Part shown: positions 11,892 through 23,053 of the stretch, in pieces | How positions within the stretch are numbered: the first letter of the stretch is position 1 | How the letters are laid out: each line of letters opens with the position of its first letter | DNA from: Micractinium sp. NFX-FRZ | Lineage: Eukaryota; Chlorophyta; Trebouxiophyceae; Chlorellales; Chlorellaceae | Direction of reading: 5' to 3' | Length of the DNA: 64,000 nt | Assembly: GCA_029339195.1 (NCBI GenBank) | Contig: JAPTJF010000012.1 | Coordinates: 1-64,000, forward strand | Notes under the pieces: generated by a model | The model's database searches: none | Told to the model about the DNA's origin: nothing | What the model saw: the letters and a program-made list of their open reading frames with translations, nothing else | Program-made: the position numbers and the translations under genes

Positions 11892-12793
11892 CTGCCGTGA
11901 CGACGCCTGCCCCCCCGAGAGCTTTCCTGCCTCTCATTGCTCAGCAATGTAGCTGACGCTTGGGGCTACCGAGCAGTTCATGTTTTGTTCTTCCCACCCT
12001 GCCCATCCTCTGTCATTGACCTCTGCCCCCTGCCGTGAAGACACCTAGCCTGCCAGGGTGCGTTCCTGCCACCTGCTGTTCAGGCCCCGTGCCTGACAGT
12101 CTTGGGCTGTCGAGCAGTATCACTGCAGCTCTTACCTCCCACTGCACACTTTGTCTCTCTGATCCGCCTCTCTGCCATGACGACCCCTGCCCTCCCGAGA
12201 GCTTTCCTGCCTCTCGTTGCTCAGCACTTAGTTGCTGACACCTTGGGCCGCCGAGCAGCCAAAATCATGCTCGTCGCCACACTTTCATGTAGTCGCTTCC
12301 TGCTGTGAAGACAGCCAGCCTGCCAGGGTGCATTCCTGCCACCCGCTGTTCTCGCCCCGTGCTTGACAGTTTTGGGCCGTCGAGCAGTCGTGACGTCTCG
12401 ACTCCAATCTCGTTTTCTTTGGTATTCTTGCATTCCTGATTTCCCTGCAATGACGACACCTACCCTCCCGGGAGCTTTCCTGCCTCCCATTTGCTCAGCT
12501 TATGCTGTCAATCAGGGCTGCCGAGCAGTTGCAATTAGCTTGCTTTTCTTCTGCCCGTTTTCTTTCTGCCTCCTTGTCCTCCCGCCCCCTGCCGTGAAGA
12601 CAACCAGCCTGCCAGGGTGCATTCCTGCCACCCGCTGTTCAGGCCCCGTGCCTGACAGACTTGGGCCGTCGAGCAGTTTTTGTTTCATGCCTATTTCTTT
12701 CCTCCTCCTGCCATGATGACGCCTGCCCTCCAGAGAGCTTTCCTGCCTCTCATTGCTCAGCACCTCTTGCTGACACCTTGGGCCGCTGAGCAG
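11892..12793 (+). ncRNA. array of seven C/D-box snoRNA-like units
   Basis: Seven units of 84-88 bp at 11892-11976, 12030-12117, 12172-12258, 12300-12387, 12445-12528, 12589-12676 and 12708-12793. Each begins CTGC, then after one base RTGANGA (GTGACGA, GTGAAGA, ATGACGA, GTGAAGA, ATGACGA, GTGAAGA, ATGATGA), and ends YYGA-GCAG, so CTGC/GCAG can form a terminal stem. Two types alternate strictly (B-A-B-A-B-A-B). The units are well conserved while the 40-60-bp pyrimidine-rich spacers differ completely, which favours selection on the units over simple satellite amplification. Only the last unit has canonical ATGATGA and CTGA boxes; the others have CCGA or TCGA at the D position. Pseudo-exon repeats are an alternative. 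No rRNA complementarity was established. Confidence 0.42.
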
Positions 12794-15700
12794 CCAGTCT
12801 ACACTGCACATCCCCTGCACATCTTTGCCGCTCTTTGCCCCCTCCCTCCTGAGCGCGCCAGCTGGCTAACCATACATGCCATCTGCACCACCCCCACCCA
12901 TTGCAGCACTTGGTGGCACCCGCCAGTTTCAACAATGGCCACCACTGCTGGAGGCAAGGGCACACACACTGCTGACCCGCTTCCAGCATGAGGCTGAGCA
13001 GGTGCGCTGGGCCAGCTGCTGCTGCTGCTCCCGCCTCAATGCATTGGCAGCCCTGCTCGCTGCCCGCCTCGCTGCCTGCCTGCCCGCCTGCTGCTGCGCT
13101 GGATGCCGGCCGATGATGCCTTATAGAATTACCGGCGCAACGTGGGACGCTCTACGGAGCGCCTCCACTTGACGATAAAAATGGCTGTTTACTGAGGCCC
13201 GCCACGCTGTGCACGCCACGCATGCAACGCCACCGCCTGCACCGCACGCCGCCTGCCTGTGCTTGCTGCCGCGCAGCATGGTGCGCCACACGTGGGCGCA
13301 CCACCCGCCCATACTTCCCCCGCCGTCGTTGCACATACGCACGGCACAAGGGGCCTCAAGAGAGAGCGGAGAGGTACTCGGCCTTTGAGTCTCGAGGAGA
13401 GGCCCGCCCTATGACCTCTCGAGAATTAAGTGCCGGCACATCCCCACACTCTCGCCATGCACACACACATACACACCCCGTGCACACACACCGTCCAGCG
13501 CAGCTCTGCGCCAACGATGCCACCATGCTCACTTCTCACCTGCGCTCGCCTGCCTTCCCTGTTTCTGCCTCACAGGCGGAGGAGTGAGCCGTCACGACGC
13601 CTGCGTGGCACACGCCAGCGCGACCCCTTCTGCCTCTCCAACCTGCGGCACTGGTGAGTTTCCTTCCCCTGTTGGTGTTTTGCCTCGCACCTGCCCGCTG
13701 CTGCTGCCCTTGCTGCACTGCACTGCACCCATCCGCCGTGCCATCTCGCCTGCACCCCCAACCCGTCCCTTCCTCTGTGCCCTGTTGCTTGCTCTCCTCC
13801 CAATCCGCTTCTCTGCGCGCGTGGCTCTTTCCTGGGGGGGCCGGGGCGTGAGGACACTTTCCCCAACGGATCGACGCTGACCGACACCTTAGCTGTATCT
13901 TGTTTTACTCAACATGCCAGATCTACCTGATCCCTCCCCCCCACCCGCACACGCCACGTGCCCGCTCCCCTCCCGCTGCCTTGTTTGAAACAATCCGCCT
14001 GCACACTTGCATGCTCGCGCGCGCTTGTTGCCTTGCATTGTCCTGCGCTGTCATCATTGTTGCACGTGCCAGCCCCAACCCCCTGCGATGATGAAGATGA
14101 AACTAGATGACGAGACTGACGTGGCACAGTGCCGTCCGGCGTTTTGTCGGCGGTGCACCTCGCCACACCTATCTGCTGACAACCGAGGCATTTGTCGTAA
14201 TCGCGGGAACGCCCCCTTTGCACCAGGCATCACGCATCCCCCCCCCCAACACACACACACACACACAAGCACCACGTCGCACACAGCATCGCCATAGCAA
14301 GCACACCACAGCACGCCTGATGTGCCGCAACTGCAATCTGATCCGCTGCTGTGGCCTTGTGTTGCTCCTTTTGTCGTGCAGGCAGCTTTTGAGTGGCCGC
14401 AGGCAGGGGGGCTTGAGAGTGGCCTGCGGCTCGGCTTGCGGCTCCCCTCGAGATCAAGTGCTTTAGCCCCCGCTGATGTGTGGTGCTGCTGCTCCTCTGG
14501 CTCTGTGCTGGTCTGCACCCAACCTAGTAACAAAAACTCAAACCACACCTCTCAAGCCATTGACAAAGAGCGCAGGGATGGGGGGCGTGGGGGCAGACAC
14601 TTGCGGGGGGTGGCTGGTGGCAGAGCTTGCACCCCAAGAAGATGCTTGCAGCGAGGCATGTCCCACCAGCCGGGCTGTCTGGAGCAGCCTCTGGCCGGCT
14701 GTGAGGGGTGGCGCGAGCCGGCAGGGAAGCCACAAGTGGACCACGCCCGCCCTGGCCGTCCACCACCAGGCAGGCACGGCGCCTGGGTGCCGCCTCTCCA
14801 ACGCCTGCTGTGGTGCGGGAGGCACTTGCTCGCCGCTGCTCAGGGCCTGCGGGTGCTTTGCCCCACACAGCCCCACAGCACGTCTTGAGCGCCGGGCCAC
14901 CTGGTGCTAGGCAAATGCAACAGCAACAGGCGGGGCGGCAGGAGGGCGTCCGCTCGCCGCAACACCGGGCCCTTTGCCCTCGCACCAGCAGCAGCGGGAC
15001 ATGCCAGCGCACTTCTACACATGTCCACAACACGTCTTGGGTGCTTGGCCACCTGATTCCAAACAAACAGCAGCAGGCGGGGCGGCGGGAGGGCGTCCGC
15101 TCGCTGCTGCTCAGGGCCCTGCAAGGACAGGTGTGCCTGCGGCTGCATTGGCCCTAGCACCAGCGCCAGCGGGGCTTGCCAGCGCACACAGGCAGAGCAC
15201 GGGCTGTCTTGGATGGGTGGTGGGAGGCCTTGGGTGGTGGATGGCATGCGTCAGTCGGCTCGAGGGCGCCAGGCAGCATGTGAACACTGAGCTGCGTTGT
15301 GCCTGGATCTAGGAACGTGGCGCCAGCTCAGCACACCTCCCTACTAAAGCCGTGTTATTTTTGTCGGTTTTTTTTCCACCCGCTGCGTCTATCAAAAAAG
15401 GTGAGCGGGCCGTCCACAGAAGGCCCAGGGCCAGGGAAACAGGCCGCCCTGGGGTCTGGCTGGGCCTGCCTGGGTTGCAGGGCGCGGTGCCTGGCGGTGC
15501 CTTGGACTCGCCGCCCGGCGCTGCGCTGCTTGCTGGCCCTGTTGCAATGCGTTGAATGCCGCTGCACAGGTCGGTCTGTGCGCCCTGGCCTCAGCCAAGG
15601 TATCGCGTGTAGCGAACAACGGACCGATCCGCGTTGCGTGCCTCCCCGCCTCCCTGCCAACCCAACCCGCCCTGCAGGCCCCTCCCAGCAAGCCCTCTAG

Positions 15701-16239
15701 CAGAACGCGGTGAGCAGGTCAGTGGGTTGTTGGATTAGAGGGAAGGGAAGCTGAGGGGATCGGAAGGGCGCGCCCCTTGGACGTAAAGCACCTTGCACAC
15801 GTTCGGAGCTGGGCCCCACGCGCGGGCTACTTTGCCCTCATCGCCCCATCTGGGGGCCCAAAGGGGGGAAGGGGGGGGGCTCAGGGAAGCCGTCAAGGCC
15901 CCCACCGCAGCGGCCTTGGGCTGTTGAGGTGGGCAGTCCAATGGCGGGGTGCTGCAGGGTTGCCACCCTGCACTGGGTTGCAGTAGTGCCCTCCATCCCC
16001 CCCAATCCCCCGTCCCCAATCTTAGTTTGCACCATGCTCGCCGCGTCAGAGCCGTCTGTGAAGGCCTCAACTGTAACGTCGCCCCCTTCCAGGGCTGCCC
16101 TGCCGCTCCATCTCCCTCGGCTCACCCACCACACACAAACACGTATGCGCCGTCCCCCCACCCCTGCAGCCATCCCCACACCCCTGCAGCCATCCCCACA
16201 CCCCTGCAGCCCCCCAAGCCTCCCTCCAGTCCAACCACC
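12794..16239. other. no protein gene recognised
   Basis: Mixed repeats and low-complexity DNA between the snoRNA-like array and the knottin-like gene. Contents include an (AC)n run at 14248-14267, a degenerate tandem repeat at 14793-15205 and scattered open frames without family motifs (for example 15299-15700 on the plus strand, Cys/Pro/Arg-rich). A trinucleotide-like stretch near 14088-14105 contains GATGATGAAGATGA. Confidence 0.4.
14793..15205. repeat. degenerate tandem repeat, about 150-bp unit
   Basis: The string CACGTCTTG, then GGCCACCTG, then GGCGGGGCGGC, GGAGGGCGTCCGCTCGC, GGGCCCT and CCAGCGCAC occurs in the same order in copies starting near 14876 and 15024. A partial earlier copy is centred near 14825. 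The order and spacing show tandem duplication of a segment of about 150 bp; no function is evident. Confidence 0.7.
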
Positions 16240-17359
16240 ATGCGTAAGACCGCCGTCCTGGCCCTCCTGCTGATGGCCATGCTGGCCGGGTGAGGGGGCA
16301 GCTCGAGTGTGGGCAGTGGGGACAGGTGCCAGCCAGCCATGGCATGGGGTGGCGGGGGTGGTTGGAGCCGCCCGGCAGGCGCCCGCCACCACACACACCA
16401 GCATGGCGCCCTACCTCGCCTTCAAGCGGGGGTGCCCACACTGCACCGCACCACCGCCTGGCCCAGCAACTGCCCGCCTGCCCCCTGCCCACCTCACGCT
16501 GTGCCCCTCCCCCTGTCCCCTCAACCTGCCCGCTGCCCTGCAGGGCCGCCGCCAGCGGCGGTGGCAGGAAGCTTCAGGGTGGCGACGGTGGCGGGCACGG
16601 TGGCGGGCCCGCCTGCAGGGAGAAGGGCCACCCCTGCGAGGGCAACCAGGTGGGCTCGGGGGCGGGGACGGGAGGCTGGGCAAGGGTGTAAGACGGGGCA
16701 TGGGTGGGTGGAGCAGTGTTCCGCGCGATGGGGCTGCCCATGGCGTGGCACGAGGTGCCAAATCGGGTGCCGGGTGTGGGGGGTGGGTCGGTAAGTGGGT
16801 TTGCCAGGTGGCTGAGTGGGCTGGGACTTGGTCGGGCGATGCACTGGCAGAGGGATCGGGGTGGCAAGTGGCCCAGCTGCGAGCGTGAAGCAAGCGTGTG
16901 TGGACCGTCGGCAGAGGGCAGCCAGCCCCACCAGGCCGACTGTCCCCCCGCTCGGGTCCACGCTTGCATGTGCCGCCAGCGCCCTGTGCTGAGCTCGGCA
17001 TTCACAGCACTCGACCAGCCTCCCCGGGGCCCAAATGGCGCCCGCCCACCCACCTGCCTGCCCACTCTGCCCTGCCCAACCTTTCCTGCCTTCCTTCCTT
17101 CCTTCCTTCCTTCCTTCCTTTCTTCCTTCTACCTGCCTGCCTGCCTGCCCACTGTGCCCTGCCCAACCCTTCCTTCCTTCCTTCCTTCCTTCCTTACTAA
17201 CGCCCCCGCCCACCTTTGCTTACCCACCCCTGCTCTCGCCTTGGCCGCCTCCCCCTGCCCTCCCCTACTCTCCAGCATTGCTGCCCCGGCCTGGAGTGCC
17301 GCCACAGCAAGCACGACCATGGCAACGCCAAGCGCTGCCATAAGCCACACTGGGGCTAG
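16240..17359 (+). CDS. small secreted cysteine-rich (knottin-like) protein
   Basis: Three exons, 16240-16289, 16544-16649 and 17276-17359, encode 79 aa in one frame; the GT-AG junctions (GTGAGG/CTGCAG, GTGGGC/CTCCAG) are clean. Residues 1-20 are a textbook signal peptide (MRKTAVLALLLMAMLAG then AAAS). A Gly/His-rich linker follows. The last 35 residues carry six cysteines spaced C-X6-C-X5-CC-X4-C-X12-C, the pattern of inhibitor-cystine-knot miniproteins, ending HWG. The expected product is a secreted or wall-located disulfide-rich peptide. Its function cannot be told from the fold signature: protease inhibitors, antimicrobial and signalling peptides all share it, and there is no evidence for any particular activity. 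The second intron holds a (TTCC)n tract. There are no informative neighbours. Confidence 0.75.
17085..17200. repeat. TTCC microsatellite, two blocks
   Basis: Two (TTCC)n tracts inside intron 2 of the knottin-like gene. Each is preceded by the same sequence, CTGTGCCCTGCCCAACC in the second copy with CT for GT in the first, so the tract and its flank were duplicated together about 80 bp apart. Confidence 0.85.
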
Positions 17360-18502
17360 CGCTCCGGCTGAGGCCCCTCGCCATCCGGCTGCAAGCAGGC
17401 AGGCCACACAGCCAGCCAGCTCAGCACCAAGGCGATCCGTGGCCTCCATCCACCCCCACCCCAACCCCCGTGACCTGCACATACTCCCCCCTCCAGCCCC
17501 ACCCCGCCCCGCCTGTTGCCAAACCTGCACCCTGCCTGCATCCCAAGTAGCGCTCGGCTGCCTTGCCAGTATGCTTGAGCATGTCTGTAAGCGTGCTGTA
17601 TGCTTGAGCATGTCTGTAAGCGTGCTGTATGCTTGATCACGTCTGTAAGCGTGCTGTATGCTTGAGCATGTATGTAAGTGAGCGTGTGCAGCAGCGCAGG
17701 GTCGCGGCATTTCTGGGGACCCACAACAAAAGGGGAGACCAGTGGCCACAGCAGGGGGCGGGCGAACGACGCGGGGGTGCAGGCACCAGGGCACCCAGCC
17801 GGGGGCGAGACGAGGCAGCCAGCAGAAAGCGTGCTGCACACACAGCTGCCGCCCCTTGCTGCTAACTTCTAGCTTGCTTACTCACTGGCCATGGATGCTT
17901 TGCTGTATGCGCGGTGCTCGCCACGCACAGCACCCGTCCCCGTTTGGGGCAGCAGCTTCCTTTTGGTTTCGCTTACACTCTGGCTGGCACAGGCATGCAG
18001 AAAGATCGAGTTGAGCTAGATCGAGTTGAGCTGACGAGCGATACACTTTGGTGGGCAGGCGGTCTATTCTGCTTCAAAGGAATTCCAAGGCAACGCATAA
18101 GGGTGGGGTCCCGCGCAGGACCACATCCCTGAATTTTGCAACGAAAGGTTGTCACTACTGTGTTGTTTGGGGTTGAGTTTGGACGCAACATGTGCAGTGG
18201 CCGCAAACACAGCCGACGCATGCGCGGTATTGCGGGTGGTTATTGGGTTTTGCGCTCTGCAGGTTGCGCCGCCAGCGACGCTTGGGGCTGGGCACGATGT
18301 CCAGAGGAAGTGGGGAGACACGTGCTTTCAAAAGAGGCGTGGGGTTGTGAACTGTCATCATAGAAAGGGGTAGCCGTGGGCACCTGCCACCTGCCGCATG
18401 AGCGGGTAACAGCCGGTGCCGCCAGTTGAAGCCAAGCTGCCCTGCCCGCAAGCTGTTGACGCCTCAGATTCCCTTCGCTTACCGCCGTCTATGCAAGCTG
18501 CC
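17360..18502. other. intergenic, convergent gene ends
   Basis: This lies between the 3' ends of the knottin-like gene (+) and membrane-protein paralogue 1 (-). It contains a four-copy 29-30-bp tandem repeat at 17570-17690 and a duplicated GATCGAGTTGAGCT motif at about 18005-18032. No coding exon was recognised. Confidence 0.5.
17570..17690. repeat. 29-30-bp minisatellite, four copies
   Basis: Units beginning ATGCTTGAGCATGTCTGTAA start at 17570, 17600, 17629 and 17658. Each contains GCTTGAGC and CTGTAAGCGTGCTGT. The last unit is slightly diverged (TATGTAAGTG). Confidence 0.9.
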
Positions 18503-21500
18503 TTAGACGGGAACAGTGACAGGCACGGTGCCAGCAGCGGTGGTGGTGGTGGTGGTGGCAGCGCCGGGCAGGGTGGTGGCGGTGGCACCGCGATAGGTGG
18601 TGTGGGTGCCTGCAGACGTGGGGCAGGGAGGGGAGGGGGCACCCGGTAGCAGGGGGATATGAGCTCACATGTGTGATGGCGGGGTGTGCAGGACTTCCGC
18701 CGCTCGTGAATGAGTGCAGTGAAGGGAAGGGCTCTGCCAAGCTGGCCAGTGCGTGTGTGGCCATGCCACCCACGTGGAGACCACTGCCGGCAGATAGGTC
18801 GTGCTGGTTGGTGGCACAACAGGACGAGCGGGCAGGCGGAGGCAGGCCTGCCGCGGCAATGTGCTGGGCCCACGTTCCCCCCACGCTGCCCACTCTCAAA
18901 GCCTTTTGCCACCACAGCGCATACCGTCGGAGTGTGAGTGGCCATGGTGGGCGTGGCTGTCCCAGCCTGTAGCAGCAGGAGGCAGGCGAGGGAGGGCGTC
19001 AGGGCGGGATGTGTACAGGTGGGTGCAACCGGCTGGCGCACGTGCAGCATGCACAGAACCCCTGGGAAGTGCTGCCCCTCTCTCTGCCGCTCTGGCACCG
19101 CGTGCTTGGCAGATGCAGAAGAGTGTTGGGGGATGGCCAGCCGGCTGCCTGCAGCCGGCACCAAGGTGCAAGCGCTTCTGCTTCCCCGAGCGTTCAGGTC
19201 ATGCTGCGATGCGTGCTGCGGCTGAGGCAGTCCTGGTCGCCGCCCCACCCTGTCGGTGCAGCCCTCCTCGGACTGATGTGTTCAAGGCAACCCACCGATG
19301 ATGAGGATGAGGAGCATGTCGGCAATGGCGGCGATGACGGCGCCGGCAATGGCGGTGCGCACGCGGCGACCCATGGTGCCTGCAAAGGGGGGCGGGGAAG
19401 GCAGCAGCCGTCCGAGTCGGCAGGTGCGTGCGCCCCCCCTTTGCTCTGCCCAGCGCCCCCTTGCTTTCCCAGAACCAGCTCAGCCCTGGCTGGCGCACTC
19501 ACCCGACAGGCCGGGCAGGTACTTGACCATGAGGAATGTGTTGGCGGTGTCCATCAGGAGCACGGATGCCACGGCCAGCACGCCCACCATGGCGGCCCTG
19601 CAGGGGCAGAGGAAGGCAATGAGCAGCATACATTGTGCCAGGTTGTAAGGAATATGGCGTGTGGGGGGGAGCGAGGCCACGGGCAGCGCGCCCACCATGT
19701 TGGCCCTGTGGGGGCTCGAGGGAAGGCAACAAGAAGCATGCTGTATATAAAAAATGTGAGGAACACACGTGGCATGTGATGAGCAGCGAGGCCACAGCCA
19801 GCACGCCCGCCATGGGAGCCCGTCGCCTCCCCTGCCGCTGGGGGCACATTCATGGCAAAGGTAAGCGCATGCTCACTCTGCCCAACCGCTCACCACTGAA
19901 GCCCGCCGCCCCTGCTCTGTGCAAATGCCATTTCCCATCACAACCAGACGCCCACCCCACCGCCCACCAGTACCACCAAACCCACCACCCACCAACCCCA
20001 CCACCCACTAGCCCACCCACCTGCCCTTGTGGATGACGTTCATGGCGAGGTAGGCCAGAACCAGCAGCCAGGCGCTGCAGGGCAGGGGGTGGGGTTGGCG
20101 ATGAGAATAGGTAGGGGGAGTGTGGGGATGTTGCCTTGGCACCTGCAGACGTGTGCTGCATGCAGAGCAAGCTGGCGAGGAGGCGGAGGTGAGGAAGCGG
20201 GGTGGACAAGAGGCAGGAGCAACTGTGAAGCCCAGCAGCAGAGTGCAAGGCAGCCGGACCGCTGGCAGCAGCGCCGGTGGCAGGGCAGGGCGCCTCGTCC
20301 CGCTGCCTGCTGCGCTGCTTCTTGGCAGAGGCAGGCAGCATAGGGGCAGCATGCAGTGGCGGCAGCCTGGCAGACCGGGTGCTGTCACGCTCTACCACCC
20401 GCAAGCTCAGGCTAGCCTCAGGCAGGCACCGCCCTGCCGCCAGACACAAAGCTGTGCTGGCACTGCCACTCACAAGAAGTGGAGGAAGGTGATCCACCTG
20501 CAGTGCAGGCAAGGGGTGGAGGCCCAGGAGAGGCGGGTCAGGCAGGGGTGGGAGGATGAATGCTGGAGCTGGGGCTTGGCAGCAAGCAGGCCCCGGGCCT
20601 GCATGCCCAAGCACATGTGGGAGCCCCGTCTGCTACGCCGCCCCACAGCACGCTGACTTTTCAAGCCCTGCCTGCATGCTAGCCCCCTTCCCCACGGTAG
20701 TCGGCTCCTGTGCTCAGGCAACCAGGTTCCAGAGCCCGCCGCCGCTGCAGGAGTCTTTAAGTGCCAGGCCAGGCAGCGGCACCCACCAGGCATACTGCAG
20801 GATGTGGGAGCAGCTGACGGGGCCCAGGTAGCCCACGGTGGCTGCCCCGCCAGCCAGGATGCCTGTGGAGGTGGTGACGCCCAGCCCGCTGTCGCCGCAC
20901 GCCTGCGAAGGAGGGCGCGTGGGGTGGGAGTGGGTGTGGGGTTGGGGGCTGGGGAGTGTGTGTGTGAAGTCCTCTTGGTGTCAGAAGGAAGCATGTTTGC
21001 GGTCAACAGGTGTACGGCAGGAAGGGGAGGAGGCACTGGGCACCGTAACACAGCAGGAGCACAGCGCGCAGAAGCTGCCAGGCAGCAGGCACACGAGGAG
21101 ACAGCGTGTGCGAGCGCGCGTGCGGGAGGGCCCGGGGAAAACGCTTGCAGGCGGCGGAAGCTGCCTCAAGGCCAGGCCTCGCTCCCCAACAGAATGCTGG
21201 CTGCTTCACACACCTCCTCCAGGAGCACACGCATTCATTGTGTGAGCACTGAGGCTTGTGAGAGCAGCAACTCAGGCAGGCTGCGTGTGGCTGATGCAGG
21301 CGCCACAGCAGCTTCCCTCTTCCCCCGGACCTGCCCCCGGCCCCCTCAGAACACGCTCCCCTGCCACTCACCGACTGCATGGAGGCCACGCCCGCCAGCA
21401 GGATGGCAAAACCGGCGGTGGAGAGCAGCCAGGCGGCCCAGATGGCCCACTTGTTGGGTGCAGCAGTCCTGCCGCCCTCGCTGGAGTGCCGGGTGCCGCC

Positions 21501-21530
21501 GTTGCTCGCGCCGCCTCCAAACATCTTCAT
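18503..21530 (-). CDS. four-helix membrane protein, paralogue 1 (MARVEL-like)
   Basis: Eight exons, 5' to 3': 21372-21530, 20787-20902, 20474-20497 (24 nt), 20021-20074, 19503-19597, 19296-19379, 18925-18966, 18503-18609; 681 bp, 226 aa. A short polar Gly-rich N-terminus leads into helix 1 (AIWAAWLLSTAGFAILLAG, about residues 29-50). Helix 2 spans the microexon (WWITFLHFFAWLLVLAYLAM), helix 3 is MVGVLAVASVLLMDTANTFL, and helix 4 is AGAVIAAIADMLLILIIG. Then come a His-rich insert (GWDSHAHHGHSHSDG) and a Thr-rich tail. Four helices in a protein of about 200 aa with both ends probably cytosolic resemble MARVEL/tetraspan proteins; this is a topology argument, not a sequence match. The next gene upstream is a tandem paralogue with the same intron positions except one in helix 1. 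Two copies of the exon 19503-19597 start lie in the intron before it. Confidence 0.83.
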
Positions 21531-22804
21531 TGTTGCTCCTGCTTGCTGTGGCGGCTCGAGAGTGCGCTGCAGGGGCGGGGAGTGGGGCAGGCAGGGGGCA
21601 GGGCGAGAGTTGTGTGGTGTTTCTGTGGAGGGCAAAGGTCAGCTGAAGACAGAATGGTGCTGCGGCAGCTGTGGGGTGCCAGCTGCCGGCAGTTCGGACC
21701 TGTGGATGATTCTTCGCGCGGGGTGGGGCCTGCGATTGTCGTAAGCGAGGAATGGCGGGGGGAACGCGCCGAAAGCATTTCATAACCAGCGCTGACTGGG
21801 CGGGGCGCAAGTGCTGACGAGGCAGGTGCCAACCCCTCGTAAACACCCTTGCTGCTGTTGACATGTCATGCGTCCATAGACGTAGGGTCTGACTGTGTAA
21901 ATTTGCACGAACTCGCAGCAGAGCTTTCCGGCCAGCGTTAATGGATGAGGGCACGGGAGACGGGCGGCCACCCCACCGGTGCCAGCAGCGCCGCTCCAGC
22001 ATGCACCGTGCCAGCAGCGCTGACATTGCACGCACTCCTCGCACCCGGCCCTCTTGGGAGCGTCCTACCAGGTGATCTCGTGCTCAACTGACAGCGAGCT
22101 TGGGGGCTTACTCAGCGCGGGCTCACAAAACACGAGCTTGGGGCTTACTGTTACATGCAAGCATGCTCACACACACTGGCTGGCACAGGCATGCGTGCGG
22201 GCAGGAGGGCAGATGCACAATTAAGGGGTGGTCCCTGAAATTATAACCAGCCAGGAGGGTACAGGGCAGGAACGAGGGAACCAGGTTCGAGCTACGATAC
22301 ACATGGCTGACACGCAGGTGTCAAGGTGGCCGCTGATGCGGCTTGTTGGGTTTGGTGCAACTCGTGCGGGGGTGTTGGGTTGGGTTGGGTGCAACATGTG
22401 CGGGACAGCAAGCGCAGCTGGCGCACAAAAGGATCACAGAGTGTGCATACATAGAGCTTCCCCTTTTAGGGTTGCATATGATGAATCAGCAGGAGGTCTT
22501 GTCGAAATGGTGCGGGCCAAAGGGGCGTGGGCGGCATGCAGCCAGGCTTTGCAGAGGTACCGCCGGGGGGGTGGGGGTAGTGCACTACTATCGGACATAA
22601 GGGGGTGGTACCGCCAGAAAATTGGGGTGGGGAACACAGCAGGGTGAGGAGGCGACTAGCGACAGGAGGTGCAGGCCTGGGGGGCCCTAGGGGGTGCGGC
22701 GCCAGCGCTGCCGCCGGCTGGGCACAAGCCAGGCAGGCAGGCAGCTAATCAACCGTAGTGTCCAGCGCTGCGGGCGCTCTGAGCCAGCTAATAACCAGCC
22801 CGCC
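21531..22804. other. intergenic between tandem paralogues
   Basis: Upstream region of paralogue 1 and downstream region of paralogue 2. It is somewhat less GC-rich than its surroundings. No exon, RNA gene or strong repeat was identified; it should contain the paralogue 1 promoter. Confidence 0.5.
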
Positions 22805-23019
22805 TCAGACAGTCGTGGTGACCGGCACGGTGCCGGCAGCCGTGGTGGTGGTGGTAGTGGCGGCGCCAGGCAGGGTGGTGGCGGCAACGGGGGTGTAGGT
22901 GGTGGCGGTGCCTGCAGGAGGGGCGGGGAGGTGAGCGGGCACCCGGGGGCAGGGGCGCTGGGCTTCTGAGCCTTTGCAGCCTCCCCTTTTACAGGGGCAC
23001 GAGCTAGCTGCCTCCCAGC

Positions 23020-23053
<34 letters not shown>

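Noticed and set aside
12035..12716. Repeated peptides (SLPGCIPAT, PPESFPAS) readable in the snoRNA-like array
   Set aside because: Frames differ between unit types and several units contain stops, so a repeat protein is unlikely, though not excluded.
15299..15700. 133-codon Cys/Pro/Arg-rich plus-strand frame
   Set aside because: Cysteine spacing is irregular, there is no signal peptide, and no exon boundaries or homologue could be recognised.
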